Source: Rhipicephalus microplus (taxonomy: Eukaryota; Arthropoda; Arachnida; Ixodida; Ixodidae). Taken from it: 64,000 bases of DNA. The position numbers and the translations under genes were made by a program. The notes under the pieces were generated by a model. It saw only the letters and a list, made by a program, of their open reading frames with translations, was not told the DNA's origin and searched no databases. The stretch spans positions 41,072,771-41,136,770 of the forward strand of contig NC_134705.1 of NCBI RefSeq assembly GCF_043290135.1. Reading direction: 5' to 3'. This document shows, one piece after another, positions 1 through 11,349 of this stretch (positions are counted from its first letter, which is position 1; the number at the start of each line of letters is the position of its first letter).

Positions 1-2454
1 AATGGTCTCTGTCCCTACACGCGGAAGTTCTGTTCTTGATTTAGTGCTCACTACTGAACCTGAGAATATGCGCGTCCACGTACTAGATTGTATTAGTGAC
101 CACAATGTTCTACACTGCGAGGCCATGATAAAAGTGGTAAAACCAGAAAAACAGATGAAAGTATTGTACGACTACAAACGAGCTGACGTACTGAACATTC
201 TGTCCGACCTGTCGTCTTTCTCTGATCACTTTCTCACCAGCCTCCATTCTCGTGACACGAATGAAAACTGGCGAATCGTTCACGAGAAACTCATGCAACT
301 AAAAAACCAATACATTCCTACAATTACAATCACATCTTCGACTCACAACTCATGGTTCACCTCGCATGTCAAGCGGTGCATCAACAAAAAAAAGCGCTTG
401 TATTCTAAGGCAAGATTCTCGGGCACCGATGCTGCATGGGAAGAGTACAGAAACTATGCAAAGATATGCGACAGAGAAATAAAAACAGCTAAAGACAAAT
501 TTTTTAATGAGGATCTACCTGCGCTGCTAACAAACAATACTAAAAAATTTTGGAAAGTGGTAAATCCTAGGAAATGTTCGGGACAGCCAATTCATCTAAC
601 TAAAGACGATAAACTGTTGTCACCGTCAGAGGCTGCAGAAGAACTGAACTTATTCTTTGGATCTGTTTACACTGAAGAGGAGCCCATTTCGGCCGATTTA
701 AAATTTGACTCCATTAACGCCACAATGAATGACATCGTGATCACTCCGGAAGGTATCGAATCGGCTATTGAACGTCTTGCAAACAATTCATCCCCTGGAC
801 CAGATGGTATATGCCCGAAGTTACTTAAAATTACTAAGCCAGTCATATCCCGTATTTTTGTAGCTTTATTTCAGCAGTCAATTGACACTGGATGTGTGCC
901 TGACACATGGAAAATCGCTCGCGTGACGCCGATATTTAAATCCGGTGATTCATCGATGCCATCTAATTACAGGCCCATTTCACTCACCAGCATACCCTGC
1001 AAATTATTAGAACACATCATATCATCTGCAGTAATGACGTACTTAACCGAGCAAAATTACTTTATTCCTAACCAACATGGTTTCCAGCGCGGGCGTTCAT
1101 GCGAAACACAATTATTCGAATTAGTTACTGACCTCCATTATGCCGTTCATGCGTCTACAATAATTGATGCCGTATTTATCGACCTTGCCAAAGCATTTGA
1201 CAAAGTTCCCCACAGTCGTCTATTAATGAAGCTAGACTGCCTTAAGATAAACCGAAACGTTACCACTTGAATAAATAACTTTTTGTGTAATCGTTATCAA
1301 TTCGTGACTGTAAATGATTGTTCATCTACATTGATTCAAGTTAAATCCGGGGTACCCCAAGGCTCTGTACTTGGACCGATACTGTTTCTCATCTACATTA
1401 ACGACATTTCTAAAAATCTGGCATCTACTACTCGCTTATTTGCCGACGACTGTGTGATTTATAGAAAGATTACTAACCCAAACGACCACACTGCTTTACA
1501 AAAAGACCTTGATAGCATCGCTACTTGGTGCGATCAATGGCAAATGAAAATTAACGCTTCCAAAACAAAAGTAATAACTTTTACGAATACTACCCAGCCC
1601 CCGATCCATTCCTATCTCATTAATGCAATGCCAATAGAACACGTTTCATCAATAAAGTACTTAGGCGTCCATCTTTCCGCCGACCTGTCATGGAATGCCC
1701 ACATTGACGCAATAACATCTAAAGCATCTAAAACACTTGGATTCATTAGACGCCACTTACATCAAGCTAACTGGAAGACAAAACTTACAGCATACACCTC
1801 ACTTGTTCGGTCTAAAATAGAATATGCTTCATTCATTTGGAACCCACATCAAATTTACTTAATTAACAAACTTGAATCCATGCAAAATAAAGCTGCCCGA
1901 TTCATAACCAGAAACTACTTGCGTCATTCGAGCATCACTAATATCAAAGCATCACTGAGCCTCCCATTACTAGAGAAAAGAAGAGTGCTGGCCCTGCTAT
2001 CCCATTTTCACAAACTTTATCATAATCATTCGTCATTTGCTACCACTTACATATTGCCTGCCCATCACTATTTTCCGCGCCTAGATCACCCCTTCAAAGT
2101 TTTAGTTCCATATGAAACATCTTCTATAACTCGCCTCTGTTGTGCGCACTCCGTCTTTGGAATGACTTACCACATGATGTTGTGTCTGTAAGAAACTTCG
2201 ACGCCTTTGTAGAAATGTTAAAAAGCTCACCTAATATTGTATGAAAAAAAAAAAAAAAAAAAAAGTGAATTATTTTTTTTGTACGATAGTGTTTCATTGT
2301 TATTTGCTGTGCTTTAGTGGTGTTACCAACTGTTTATTTGTTCAAATGTAACCTAACCCTCATCCCGTTTACTGTAACCCCCCCCCCCCCCCCTATGTAA
2401 TGCCCGGCAAGGGCCTTTAGGGTATGTGAATAAAAAAAAAAAAAAATAAATAAA
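1..2454 (+). mobile_element. CR1/L2-type LINE, 5' part outside window
   Basis: Non-LTR retrotransposon running in from the left edge. It holds the end of ORF2, then a 3' untranslated region from 2245 with an A-run directly after the stop, a C-run near 2379-2392, and an A-rich tail at about 2430-2454. The A-tail marks the 3' end of a copy made by target-primed reverse transcription. The 5' end and any 5' target duplication lie outside the window. The clade is inferred from the RT motifs; a Jockey relative is possible. Confidence 0.85.
2..2244 (+). pseudogene. LINE ORF2: endonuclease end and reverse transcriptase, broken
   Basis: ORF2 of the LINE, which would nick the target and reverse-transcribe the element RNA. 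The last endonuclease motif, Ser-Asp-His, is at about 92-100. RT motifs follow in order: SPGPDG near 793, NYRPISL near 965, the metal-binding IDLAKAFD near 1178-1200, GVPQGSVLGP near 1349 and FADD near 1441. Two lesions are visible. A TGA at 1268-1270 stands in frame where relatives usually have Trp (next to a NNFL-type motif). A one-base frame change near 2145 throws off the last 30 or so codons; the original frame sense (LWNDLP motif) continues in the next frame to a TGA at 2242-2244. All RT catalytic residues I can see are intact, so decay looks mild. The ORF has no start in the window. Confidence 0.85.
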
Positions 2455-2559
2455 ATGATCATTGGAGTACAGGATAGTAGCAATACGCTGAGTATGATCA
2501 AATTCAAGGATTCAACCCAAGGTGAAGAAGAACCAGGAAGACGGAAAGGAGCGCCTCTT

Positions 2560-2689
2560 GCAACTGCATTTATTTGAACCCAATGGGACGCGAAATGCCA
2601 GATGCCCGAGTACTGTCAGTGCACGTTAAACAACACCAGGTGGTCGACATTTTCGGAGCCCTCCACTACGGCATCTCTCATTTGGCGTG
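2560..2689 (+). mobile_element. tRNA-derived SINE, left part of a split copy
   Basis: Matches the body of the SINE that is better preserved at 13357 and 15196: the stretch with CACGTTAAA, CCAGGTGGTC, GGAGCCCTCC and GGCATCTCTCAT. The tRNA-like head is missing or unreadable. The body stops at about 2682 and its 3' end resumes near 3190, so the intervening 0.5 kb is an insertion. Confidence 0.7.
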
Positions 2690-3178
2690 ATCCATTGGCG
2701 GGTTAGGAGTGACCCACAAACGCTGCGCTGGGGCACTCCACTCTGATGAAGGACACTAGAAGAAAATTTATCAATGGAACACACGCTCTCCCTCTGGAGC
2801 AAATGGCAGTCAGAATTGAACGCAATGCGCGCGTCCCTCTTCTTGCCGGAGTGGGCACGCTGGGCCCAGCAAGGCTACGCCAGCAGAACGTGAGCTCCAA
2901 CGCGAGGCGCAAGTAACGCGATCGGAGTCCATTGTTGGCACCGTTTGTTGGCACCAAAGTTGGCACCGTTTCAAGGCTTGGGGCGCTTGCGGCTTCCGGT
3001 CGAATCCACTGATTTACACCCGGAGTGGGAAAAGTTGCTCCGTGGAGCAGATATCGCGACGGAGCTGCTTCAGATCTGCCAAGAGAGCATACCGAGAGCG
3101 CTCTCAATCTGCCATTGGAATAGACATGCTCTATACGGAGCATAAGAAAGTATTGCCTAAAGTGTTCCGAATCTGCCA
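2690..3178. mobile_element. probable MITE inside a SINE
   Basis: About 490 bp that interrupts a SINE. Its ends are inverted relative to each other: ATCCATTGGCGGGTTAGG at the left and, reading the other strand at the right, ATCCATTGGCAGATTCGG (15 of 18 match). No transposase is seen. A 158-codon open stretch on the minus strand (2703-3179) spans it but has no recognisable motif and runs across both ends, so I do not call it a gene. The exact ends and target duplication are unclear. Confidence 0.5.
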
Positions 3179-3182
3179 ATGG

Positions 3183-3240
3183 ATTGTATTAATAAACATA
3201 TCGTGGTTTCGTTATACGTAAAACCTCAGATATTTTTATT
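3183..3240 (+). mobile_element. tRNA-derived SINE, right part of the split copy
   Basis: CATATCGTGGTTT followed by TAAAACCTCA matches the 3' end of the SINE family (compare 13560-13590 and 15390-15425). Together with 2560-2689 it rebuilds one SINE around the MITE-like insert. Confidence 0.55.
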
Positions 3241-3282
3241 ATTCTTGTTATTATTATTCTCCTTACTATTAGTAATAATAAT

Positions 3283-3400
3283 ATTGTTATTGTGATAGCA
3301 ACTGTAGGGATCCTCTCGGCAAATTTTTGCCGTAGGCGTTGCCGCCATGCCCTATATATGTATAGGGCATGGAGTCAGCTGGCGGCAAATTTCTGCAACA
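3283..3400 (+). repeat. dispersed repeat J with a palindrome
   Basis: Shares a GTGATAGCAA...GGATC...CAAATTTTGCCG type sequence with copies at about 21244-21330 and 30275-30340 (same strand) and 38720-38812 (opposite strand). Within it, 3347-3372 is a perfect palindrome of two 11-base arms around TATG, flanked more loosely by GCCGCC and GGCGGC. Confidence 0.45.
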
Positions 3401-4118
3401 GATAGCGCTTCACCAAGCATGGGAATTTCGGTTTTGTACAAGGATTTGTGTAATCTTCGTACTTTCAGCTCCGTTTGGCTTCGCATGGCTTTGGGGTGAT
3501 TTGTCACGAGACGACAATCGGCAAAGGTTTAACAGTTACGCTTCACCACCTTAATATGTTAGCTAACCGATTCAAATCAAGTCAGGAAATTCAAAAGGGT
3601 TTGCTTTTTCATTCGAAACAAAGCCAAAGCACTCCCAATAATCAAAGCCACAAGTGCGTTTGAAGCCCTCAATCACGACGTCTTGGCAAGCCCATATACA
3701 TTTCCCATAGTCGCTGAACGATCGCAGAGCCAGGATCCCCTATAGTTATTTCAGGAAACTCTATGACCAGAACGACTGCGTTGTAGCACTGGTTGTATAC
3801 AGGGTGCATGGAGGTCACTTCGCTCACTGCAGTCTGCGTTTGGGAAAAGAGTGTGCTTTTAAAACACCGCGAAGTAACACCTCTTAGTCCACACTCATCT
3901 ATACCTGTAACGCGTACGCGTTTTCTGCGTTCTTTGAGCAGTGCATTGAGTGTTGAGCTGTGAACGTTATTAGCTCGCGCTTGTCTGGTGTGTAAAGTTT
4001 TTGTCCGTTCTTTCGTCTTGAGCAGCGCGCTGCACGTAGGGATCTGATTGCCATTCTTTGTGGGACATTCTGCTTTCAAATGCAAAGCATTTCTTAGTGA
4101 AATTCGGTGACATTGAGC
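3401..4118. other. no recognised feature
   Basis: Short open stretches only, none with a known motif. The last 45 bases (4074-4118), leading into the ATCT repeat, match in inverted orientation the flank of the microsatellite at 46273-46316, so they belong to a repeat family that carries such microsatellites. Confidence 0.4.
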
Positions 4119-4254
<136 letters not shown>

Positions 4255-4300
4255 GGAGTAATAATTCAATGGGCCAGTTAGTCTTCGTGAAGGTATGGGA

Positions 4301-4453
4301 TATGGCACAACGGGAGCGTTGTCAACAAGGATAAATATATTTATTTCCCAACAGTTTCGGGAGGCGACCTCCCTTCATCAGGGGATGAGTTATACGAAAC
4401 TGTTGGGAAATAAATATATTTATCCTTGTTGACAACGCTCCCGTTGTGCCATA
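4301..4453. repeat. perfect 59-bp inverted repeat
   Basis: Arms 4301-4359 and 4395-4453 are exact reverse complements, with a 35-base spacer at 4360-4394. The arms include GTTGTCAACAAGG and a TAAATATATTTA core. Outside the left arm lies ATCT/AT repeat and outside the right arm lies ATAG repeat, which is the complement, so the symmetry continues beyond the arms. On the minus strand the spacer and arm give CTGATGA, a GGGAGG/CCTCCC stem, then GAAAC. That resembles 3' sequences of Penelope-like elements and part of a hammerhead ribozyme core. I infer two element ends joined head to head, but no Penelope RT is present. Confidence 0.8.
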
Positions 4454-4788
<335 letters not shown>

Positions 4789-4830
4789 CTAGCTAGCTAG
4801 ATAGCTAGCTAGCCAGCCAGCCAGCCAGCC

Positions 4831-5645
4831 GCTTACGTTTGGGTACTCTCGTCGCCACCACCTTAACATGGCGTGAGCCAAAATTAGCATGGGAGGGTAA
4901 GATGGTTTAACAAATATGACGCGCTTGTTAAGACATGAATAATGTCCCAATCCCATCGCATACGTCGTCAAACACTTTCCGCCAGACAGTGGCACATACC
5001 AATGGGTGGGTATTTGCCGCTGGTATGCGGTTATGAGCCACAGGTGATTGACACTTATTAGTACCTACCCAGGGACGACGAGAACATACATAGGCAATTT
5101 TAAGGTGTGAGCGTTAAGAAATACCCGACATCGGTAGCGTCGACCCCAATAATGCAAAGAATAAATGTCAGGGTCATAGCTGGAATATAACCTAAGCATT
5201 CTGCGGGGCAATGAAGCGTTTTACCACACAGCTACGCCAGGTCTCGGAACTACTTTTCAAATAGACGCTATATCTTCGTGAAACATCAAAAGTAGTTGCA
5301 GCGCTGCCTACTCAATTTTATAAACATTACATATGTACTTCTGTGATACAGCTGTCACGTCGGGTTAACATCAACTGGGAATAGTTGCCACGCACTGAAA
5401 TTTATGAGCGCTTCATATCAGCTTCTGGTGTTGCTAAAGCGCATGTTCCAGTTGCCACCGTTGCGCAAGTGCAAACAACTGGTATATAAACATCTGCAAC
5501 TCTTCGACATATGCCTGTGCATGCAACATTTGCACATATATTTAGCGTCATCTTATGACGTGTCACTCAATAAAAATTTGCAACACAGTAACCTTCCACC
5601 CGAATGCTTCGCATAACGTCGATTCCCACGTACGTAGGATCTACC
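4831..5645. other. no recognised feature
   Basis: No gene, repeat family or RNA motif recognised. The longest open stretches are under 90 codons and carry no domain signature. Confidence 0.4.
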
Positions 5646-6147
5646 GATTTTAAAGACGATACTTTTTTTTGGGGGGGGGGGGGGGACCTTTGAGGCGAAA
5701 ACTTTGGTCTATCTGTCTGTACATTTATCTGTTTGTCCACCGTTACTGCGATCCGGGTACTTAAACAGCACCAGCCGAACCCCCCCGCCCCCCAATGGCC
5801 GACCTCATGCGCAGCGCCCACCAATGTTTGCTCAAGAATCCGCGTTCATACATGTGCGATTGTCAATTAAAAAGCAAATAGTGTGCATATCTGAGGCACC
5901 ATAAAACACGTATAAATTCTGCATGTTCATCTTTTACTGGAAAATGCATACATAAGTAATTCTGAGGACGGTAGCACTTATCACACTGCGCTGAACATGC
6001 AGCCCTTGCACGAAGAAGCGAGTGTTTTCGACGCTTTGCTAAGACACGGTGGTGGCACCTACCCGTCGCCTTGCGTTCTACACATTATCACCTCTGAGAC
6101 GGGCGCACACGCTCGTCTCAGGGCCTTGCACTTTGTTTTTCAAAAAA
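5646..6147 (+). mobile_element. repeat family F, first half of a split copy
   Basis: Aligns by eye with 38008-38460: AAAGACGATA, the GACCTTxGAxGC stretch, TCTGTCTGTACATTT, CACCAATGTTT, GTGCxATTGTCAATTAAAAA, CATACATAAGTAA and CTTATCACCTCTGAGACGGGCGC. A long G-run (about 5668-5687) is specific to this copy. The copy stops at about 6147, where an inverted copy of the same family begins. Confidence 0.65.
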
Positions 6148-6827
6148 ATGGCCCGAATCTACATGTTGCACTGTAAATGTCGTCGAAAGACGATAGTCTT
6201 GCGTCTGGAGAGAGTGAAAAAACGTTTATTTGATTTTCTGCGCAAGAAAATCGGTGAATAATATTCTTAAGGCGCTGCGTTAGAGTGCCTCGGGCGTGTA
6301 GCGGAGGCGAACAAGCGCATTTAGGCACGTTAGACACGAGCGCCATCTGGCAGCTATCTTCGAAAACGAAGGCGTGCGCGACCGCGGAGAAAGATACGCG
6401 CCAGTCTCGGAGGTGATAAGGTGTAGAATGCAAAGCGACGGGCAGATGCCACCACCGTGTCGTCGTAGCAAAGCGTTGGAAACACCTTCTGGGGCATCGC
6501 GTTGCACTGTCAGCACAGCGCGATATACGCTACAGTCTTTAGACTTACTTGTGTGTGCCTCTTCTAGTATAAAGCAACACATACAAAACATAGACGTGTT
6601 TTTATGGCGCCTCAGATATGCGCATAATTTTCTTTTTCACTGACAATCGCACACCTATGAACGCTAAACCTTGAGCAGTATTGGTGGGCGCTGCAGATAG
6701 GGTTGGCCGTTTGGTGCCGTTTGAGGTATCGTTAGGGTGGACAGACAGACAAATGTACATACAGACAGACAGACCAAAATTTTTCCGTCGAAGGTCCCCA
6801 AGAAAGATTATCGTCTTTAGTAAAACT
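6148..6827 (-). mobile_element. repeat family F, inverted copy inserted in another F copy
   Basis: Reverse complement of the whole F unit: its second half (GCCATCTGGC near 6340, GATAGTCTTGCG near 6192) comes first, then its first half (GAGGTGATAAGGTGTAGAAT near 6410, GACAATCGCACACC near 6643, ATTATCGTCTTTA near 6808). Both ends carry the related 12-mer AGACGATAGTCT or close variants, as expected for a short inverted-repeat element. No coding capacity. Confidence 0.65.
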
Positions 6828-7050
6828 GCCAGATGGCGCTCATGTCTCACGTGTGACGTGACTTGATGTGCTCGTTCACCTGCGCTGCATGCTCGAGGCA
6901 CTCTAACGAGCGTCTCCGGAATACCATTCACCGATTTTCTTGCGCAGAACATCAAATAAATGTTTTGTTCACTCTCTCCACACACAAGACTGTCGTGTTT
7001 CGACGACATTTGCAGATTACATGCAGATACGGGGCCAATTTTTTTTTCGC
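6828..7050 (+). mobile_element. repeat family F, second half of the split copy
   Basis: Resumes the plus-strand copy begun at 5646: TGCCAGATGGCGCT, CTCACGTGTGACGTGACTTGA, TTTTCTTGCGCAGAACATCAAATAAATG and GGGGCCA match 38465-38685 in order. Confidence 0.65.
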
Positions 7051-7138
7051 TATCACATTCATTGCTTCGCTCTTGTGGCGAAATTGATTATATAACTATA
7101 ATACAGTAATAATAATAATAATGTAGTAATAATGTGGT

Positions 7139-7155
7139 TAGTAGTAGTAGTAGTG

Positions 7156-7230
<75 letters not shown>
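7139..7230. repeat. (GTA)n microsatellite
   Basis: Thirty or so GTA units with one early interruption (GTGGTA), preceded by AATAAT-rich DNA from about 7108. Poly-Val, poly-Ser and poly-Thr open frames here are repeat translations. Confidence 0.95.
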
Positions 7231-7650
7231 TATTTCAAAAAGGCATCACTCATTTTTTGTACAGACAGTTGCATTTGTGCATGCAGGACAGTTATGTACA
7301 ATCGTACGTTGATAAACACACGCCTTGAAAAAATTGAACTTCTGCTCTACACAGGCTAACAAACTACCCCTTAGGCTACACAAGCGTTTCGTATCGCATT
7401 GATAAAGTAGGCCTCCAACAGTTCGCGTACTACAGCTAGTGTTCTTGCTTCTTCCGAGTACGCGAATATTTGTAAGATACGGCTGACGTATGCAAGATTG
7501 ACAGTGCATGACTAAATGAGTTCTGATCGTATTCTCAATCGAAAGCTCACGGTTCCTTGTCCTGTCGGTAATGTAACGTCAAGTCTTGCTGACGCACATT
7601 TCGCTGCATGTATGTGTAATTTTGTAGACCATGCCAGCTTCCGTGGGGCC
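7231..7650. other. no recognised feature
   Basis: Unique-looking sequence; no domain, RNA or repeat match recognised. Confidence 0.4.
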
Positions 7651-7665
7651 AACAACCCCAGGAGT

Positions 7666-7836
7666 ATCCCGGCTGCGGCGGCTGCATTTCCGATGGAGGC
7701 GGAAATGTTGTAGGCCCGTGTGCTCAGATTTGGGTGCACGTTAAAGAACCCCAGGTGGTCTAAATTTCCGGAGCCCTCCCCTACGGCGTCTCTCATAATC
7801 ATATAGTGGTTTTGGGACGTTAAACCCGACATATCT
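7666..7836 (+). mobile_element. 5'-truncated tRNA-derived SINE with 15-bp target duplication
   Basis: The SINE body begins at TCCCGGCTGCGGCGG, so the tRNA-like head is lost, and runs to GGGACGTTAAACCCGACATATCT. It is flanked by a perfect 15-base direct repeat, AACAACCCCAGGAGT, at 7651-7665 and 7837-7851. That is the mark of LINE-driven retroposition at this site and of a fairly recent event. Confidence 0.85.
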
Positions 7837-7851
7837 AACAACCCCAGGAGT

Positions 7852-8171
7852 GGAGGCAGAAATCTTTTTCGGTGTGGAAAGAAGGGGGCACCATATTTAA
7901 ATGAAGCAGGGCTGAGCGTCGTTTAGTTCTAAAAAAAAAGAAGTCGGGGGGCACAGGCCTGGTGTGCCTGGCTATGCCACTGTCTTGTATCTATTGTAAG
8001 CTGTACTGCGTCCAGTATGGTACACGCTTTCCATTGTTTCGTATGTTACAGATAATGTTTAACTTGCCTCCTCGAGCTCAAGGCAACTCTTCGCCTTCGA
8101 ATGACGACGCTTCTAATGGAATATTCGACAACTCTTGTAAGGCAGGATGTATATTGCTACAGCTCTCTTAC
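7852..8171. other. no recognised feature
   Basis: No gene or repeat family recognised; short A-run near 7931. Confidence 0.4.
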
Positions 8172-8176
8172 CGTAT

Positions 8177-8211
<35 letters not shown>

Positions 8212-8405
8212 TTCAGTACGTGCACCGCCTTTTCAAGCATTACAGCAGGAGAAAGGGGGTATATACGTCACTGGGTCAATTGAAATCAATTTCTACACAC
8301 AAAGCGTGGTAAAAGTCATCATTAAATTGAATTTCTGCAATGTGTGACAGAAGAGCATTCCACTCGCTCACAGTCACTACAAAAGAATGGATAACGTAAA
8401 GTGTC
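8172..8405 (-). pseudogene. 3' end of a CR1/L2-type LINE
   Basis: Read on the minus strand, a short ORF2 end (motif SEWNAL, then SHIAEI and DDFYHALC) runs to a TAA near 8276. The 3' end follows, with an AATA-repeat tail at about 8172-8215 (TATT on the plus strand). The fragment is 5'-truncated at about 8405. It matches the general pattern W-N-x-L-P near the end of CR1/L2 ORF2 but has a Leu where Pro is usual. Confidence 0.6.
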
Positions 8406-8439
8406 ACCTTTAAAAGAAAATTCAAGAACTTTATAAACT

Positions 8440-9580
8440 CGGTAGCAGACGCTAGAAAATGGGTACTTTTCAGTGACTCACAGGCCGCATTAAGATCACT
8501 CTCCAGTACAAACAGGACAGTAATAAGTGATAGTATGACATACGAAACGCTGAAGGAGCTCACTAAAGCAAAGAAGGCGCAACATGAGATCAAATTCCAG
8601 TGGATACCTGGCCACTGCAACATTCCTGGAAACACAGCTGCCGATGAAGCAGCACGACAAGCACATTGTAAAGACGTTACTGTTTCTTTACCGATTTCAA
8701 AAAATGAATTGCGTAGTATTATAAAGAATACAACTTTCAGAATGAGCAAAACTGCTTGGTTTGACCAAAGTACAAAGAGCTGCGATTTATATCACATCGA
8801 TCCATTTATTGAATTCAAAATTACGCTGGCATTAGATAGAAGGATGGAAACTCTAATTCACCGATTGAGGCTAGGCACCGCATGCACAAAACATTTTTTG
8901 CACAGAATCGGCAGAGCTGAAACTCCCGAATGCGATTGTGGATTTATAGATGAAGACGTATGTCACCTTCTCATAGACTGTCCACATCATGACACGCCAA
9001 GACGCCGTCTTAAAAGCGAACTGTTCGCATTGGACCACAGACCATTTAGCATGAAAAAACTTCTGGGCCCGTGGCCAACTGGAGTTTTACAGTCCCACGC
9101 TTTAAAAGCATTAGCACGTTTTTTACAAGACAGCGGGATTGCTGACAAGTATTAACAAAGAACAAGCTTTCATTTGTAACACATGTACTCATTATATACA
9201 GTACGGTATCATGTGACACCCATCACGTGTGTTTTGTGAAATGAATGACGTGTCGACTATTATGTACATACGAGCGAATGCATCTTTATAAGGACCAGAC
9301 GTGTGCTTTGTTGTTTTGTTGTTGTGTTTTGTGTTTGTTGTTTGTGTTTTGTTGTTTCCAGAGACTTCTTACAATGACTTTCAAACATTTACTTACCATT
9401 GTGATATGTACGTATAAGTGTGTCTTTGCATATCTGTGCCTGAGTTTTTTATTTTCCATGCACTGCTCTGTATGTTTTGCTTCAAGATACGTGTTCAAGT
9501 TTCAATCAACGGCTAAGGAGTAGCCGGCGCCATAATGGTGCGCCAACATCTCCTTATATATCATATCAATAAAAAAAAAA
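8440..9580 (+). pseudogene. 5'-truncated I-superfamily LINE: RNase H and Cys-His tail
   Basis: Translation from about 8472 gives FSDSQAAL, which contains an RNase H catalytic Asp, then QWIPGHCNIPGNTAADEAA (about 8601-8655) with the late His/Asp region of RNase H. After that comes a CDCGF-x6-CHLLIDCP cysteine-histidine motif (about 8929-8981) typical of the ORF2 end in I-type LINEs, and the frame stops at TAA 9153-9155. The 3' untranslated part goes on to an AATAAAAAAAAAA tail at about 9568-9580. Endonuclease and RT are absent, so this is a dead-on-arrival copy. The 206-codon frame from 8535 is open but is only a fragment. Confidence 0.75.
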
Positions 9581-9583
9581 CTT

Positions 9584-11170
9584 TCAAGGCATGGTCCCAT
9601 CTTCGTGAAGTATATGATAGTAATGCAATATATTTGTTTCTGTCAATGCATGTTTTTGAATAAAAATGCTGTGAAAAAAATTGAATATCAGTGCTTTCCG
9701 CCTGTCCTTTAAGTCCTGCCGATAAAGTGCAAGCTTAGTTTCAGAAACACTGACGTATTTGTCGTAATTTCCCAAACCAAAGCGAACAGCGCTATTCTGA
9801 ATTTTTTCTAGTAAGTTGACTAACTGTTGAGTATGAGTATCCCAGCTGACACATGCGTACTCAAGTATCGAACGTACGTGGGTGAAATACAGCCGTTCTT
9901 TCAAGTTTCTAGGTAATTGTCCTAAATTTCGACATAGGGTGCCTAATTTTCGTGCTGCCTTTCTTCTTATTTCCTGTACACGTCTATTTCCTCTTAAATC
10001 CGAAGTAAAAACAACCCCTTGATATTTTTATTCCGTAGCATCATTTAATTTGTACTCATATAACCCATGTGAGCGTTTTCTTGTGAATGTGCTGATTGAA
10101 CATTTCAAAACATTTAGAGGCATATCCAATTTCGTGCACCGCTGACACTTTATCTAAATCACACTGAAGGTAGTAGAAATCAGAATCACAATCTGTAACT
10201 GGATGCACCACACAGTCGTCTGCCAACATCGAGAAATATGACGCGATTCTACTAGTGATGTCATTTATGTACAATAAAAATAATAAATGCCCCAAGACAG
10301 AACCTTGGGACACTCCAGTGGTGGCCGCGGCGACTTCAAGGAAATGCCGTTTAGAACCACGGATGGTTGTCTCAGCGACAGGTATTCGCGTATCTATGTA
10401 ATTACATTTTTGTTCATCTTGTAGGCGTGTAGTTTGCTAATATGAGAGTCATGAGCCAAAACGTCTAACGCTTTGTGAAAACCTAGAAAGACGCAATCGA
10501 TTGCCTGCCTTTTATCTATTGCTAGGGCCTAGTCGTGAGTGAATTCTACTAGCTGTGTACTACAAAAAAAAGAACTTTGTTTAAATCCGTGTTGGTTTGC
10601 ATTTAATTAGTTATATTTAGCAAGATGCGACATAATACAACTATATATAACGTGTTCCATTACTTTGCATGTAATACTAATTGTTGTTCTCAACGCACTT
10701 TTTAGGTCCACTTTTGTATACAAGCACAACAATAGCTGATTTTCAGGCTCTGAGAACAGAACTTGTCTCTCAACTGTTTCGGAAAAGGCGGCAAAAATAC
10801 AGGCATTCAGAACAACTACTATTCATTGCTGCTGCTTTATCATCCAGTCCAGTTGCCTTCCCAGGAGAAATAATTGCTAAGAGCTTACGTACACCTTCCA
10901 AGGCAAACTCAACTTTGGGCATTGCTTCATCACATAACGAAATATCCGCGCTTACAACCCGATATTGGTGATTACTCACTACGGAATAAACTTACCAAAT
11001 ACTTCAATTTTTCACTTGTCATCACCGATAACGGTTTTTATGTATTCAAGAGGTGGCAGTGAATTATTGTTGGGTCCATTAAGCCGCATATACTTCCAAA
11101 ATTCTTTGGCGTCTTTTAGGAAACGTTTCCCAAGCTGAGCGAAATAAGTTTTTTTAGCCAATTTGATCAA
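9584..11170 (-). pseudogene. decayed CR1/L2-type LINE reverse transcriptase
   Basis: Minus-strand remains of ORF2 in order: an EFWKYMRL motif near 11110, SPGKATGLDD near 10850, a degraded middle with many stops, GVSQGSVLGHLLFLLYINDI at about 10316-10257, LADDC near 10222 (the first residue of the usual FADD motif altered), and the post-RT region SILEYAC near 9870 to about 9584. There are many stop codons and frame changes. It ends directly against the A-tail of the plus-strand LINE at 9580, so that LINE may have inserted into or beside it. Confidence 0.7.
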
Positions 11171-11349
11171 ATTCTAACAAGAAGCCGAGTGCCTGGCAAT
11201 ACTAATAATGCAGAGCGCGAATTAGGTACGGGGCGTAGAAGACACTCAGAACAAGACCAGCACAAACTCGGACATATCTTCATTAAGATAAACTTCCCTT
11301 GATATATATATATATTGAGTGCAGCTAGCCAGCATGCACTCCCAGACAC

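Noticed and set aside
2703..3179. 158-codon minus-strand frame
   Set aside because: Spans a MITE-like insert and its inverted ends; no domain and no sign of conservation.
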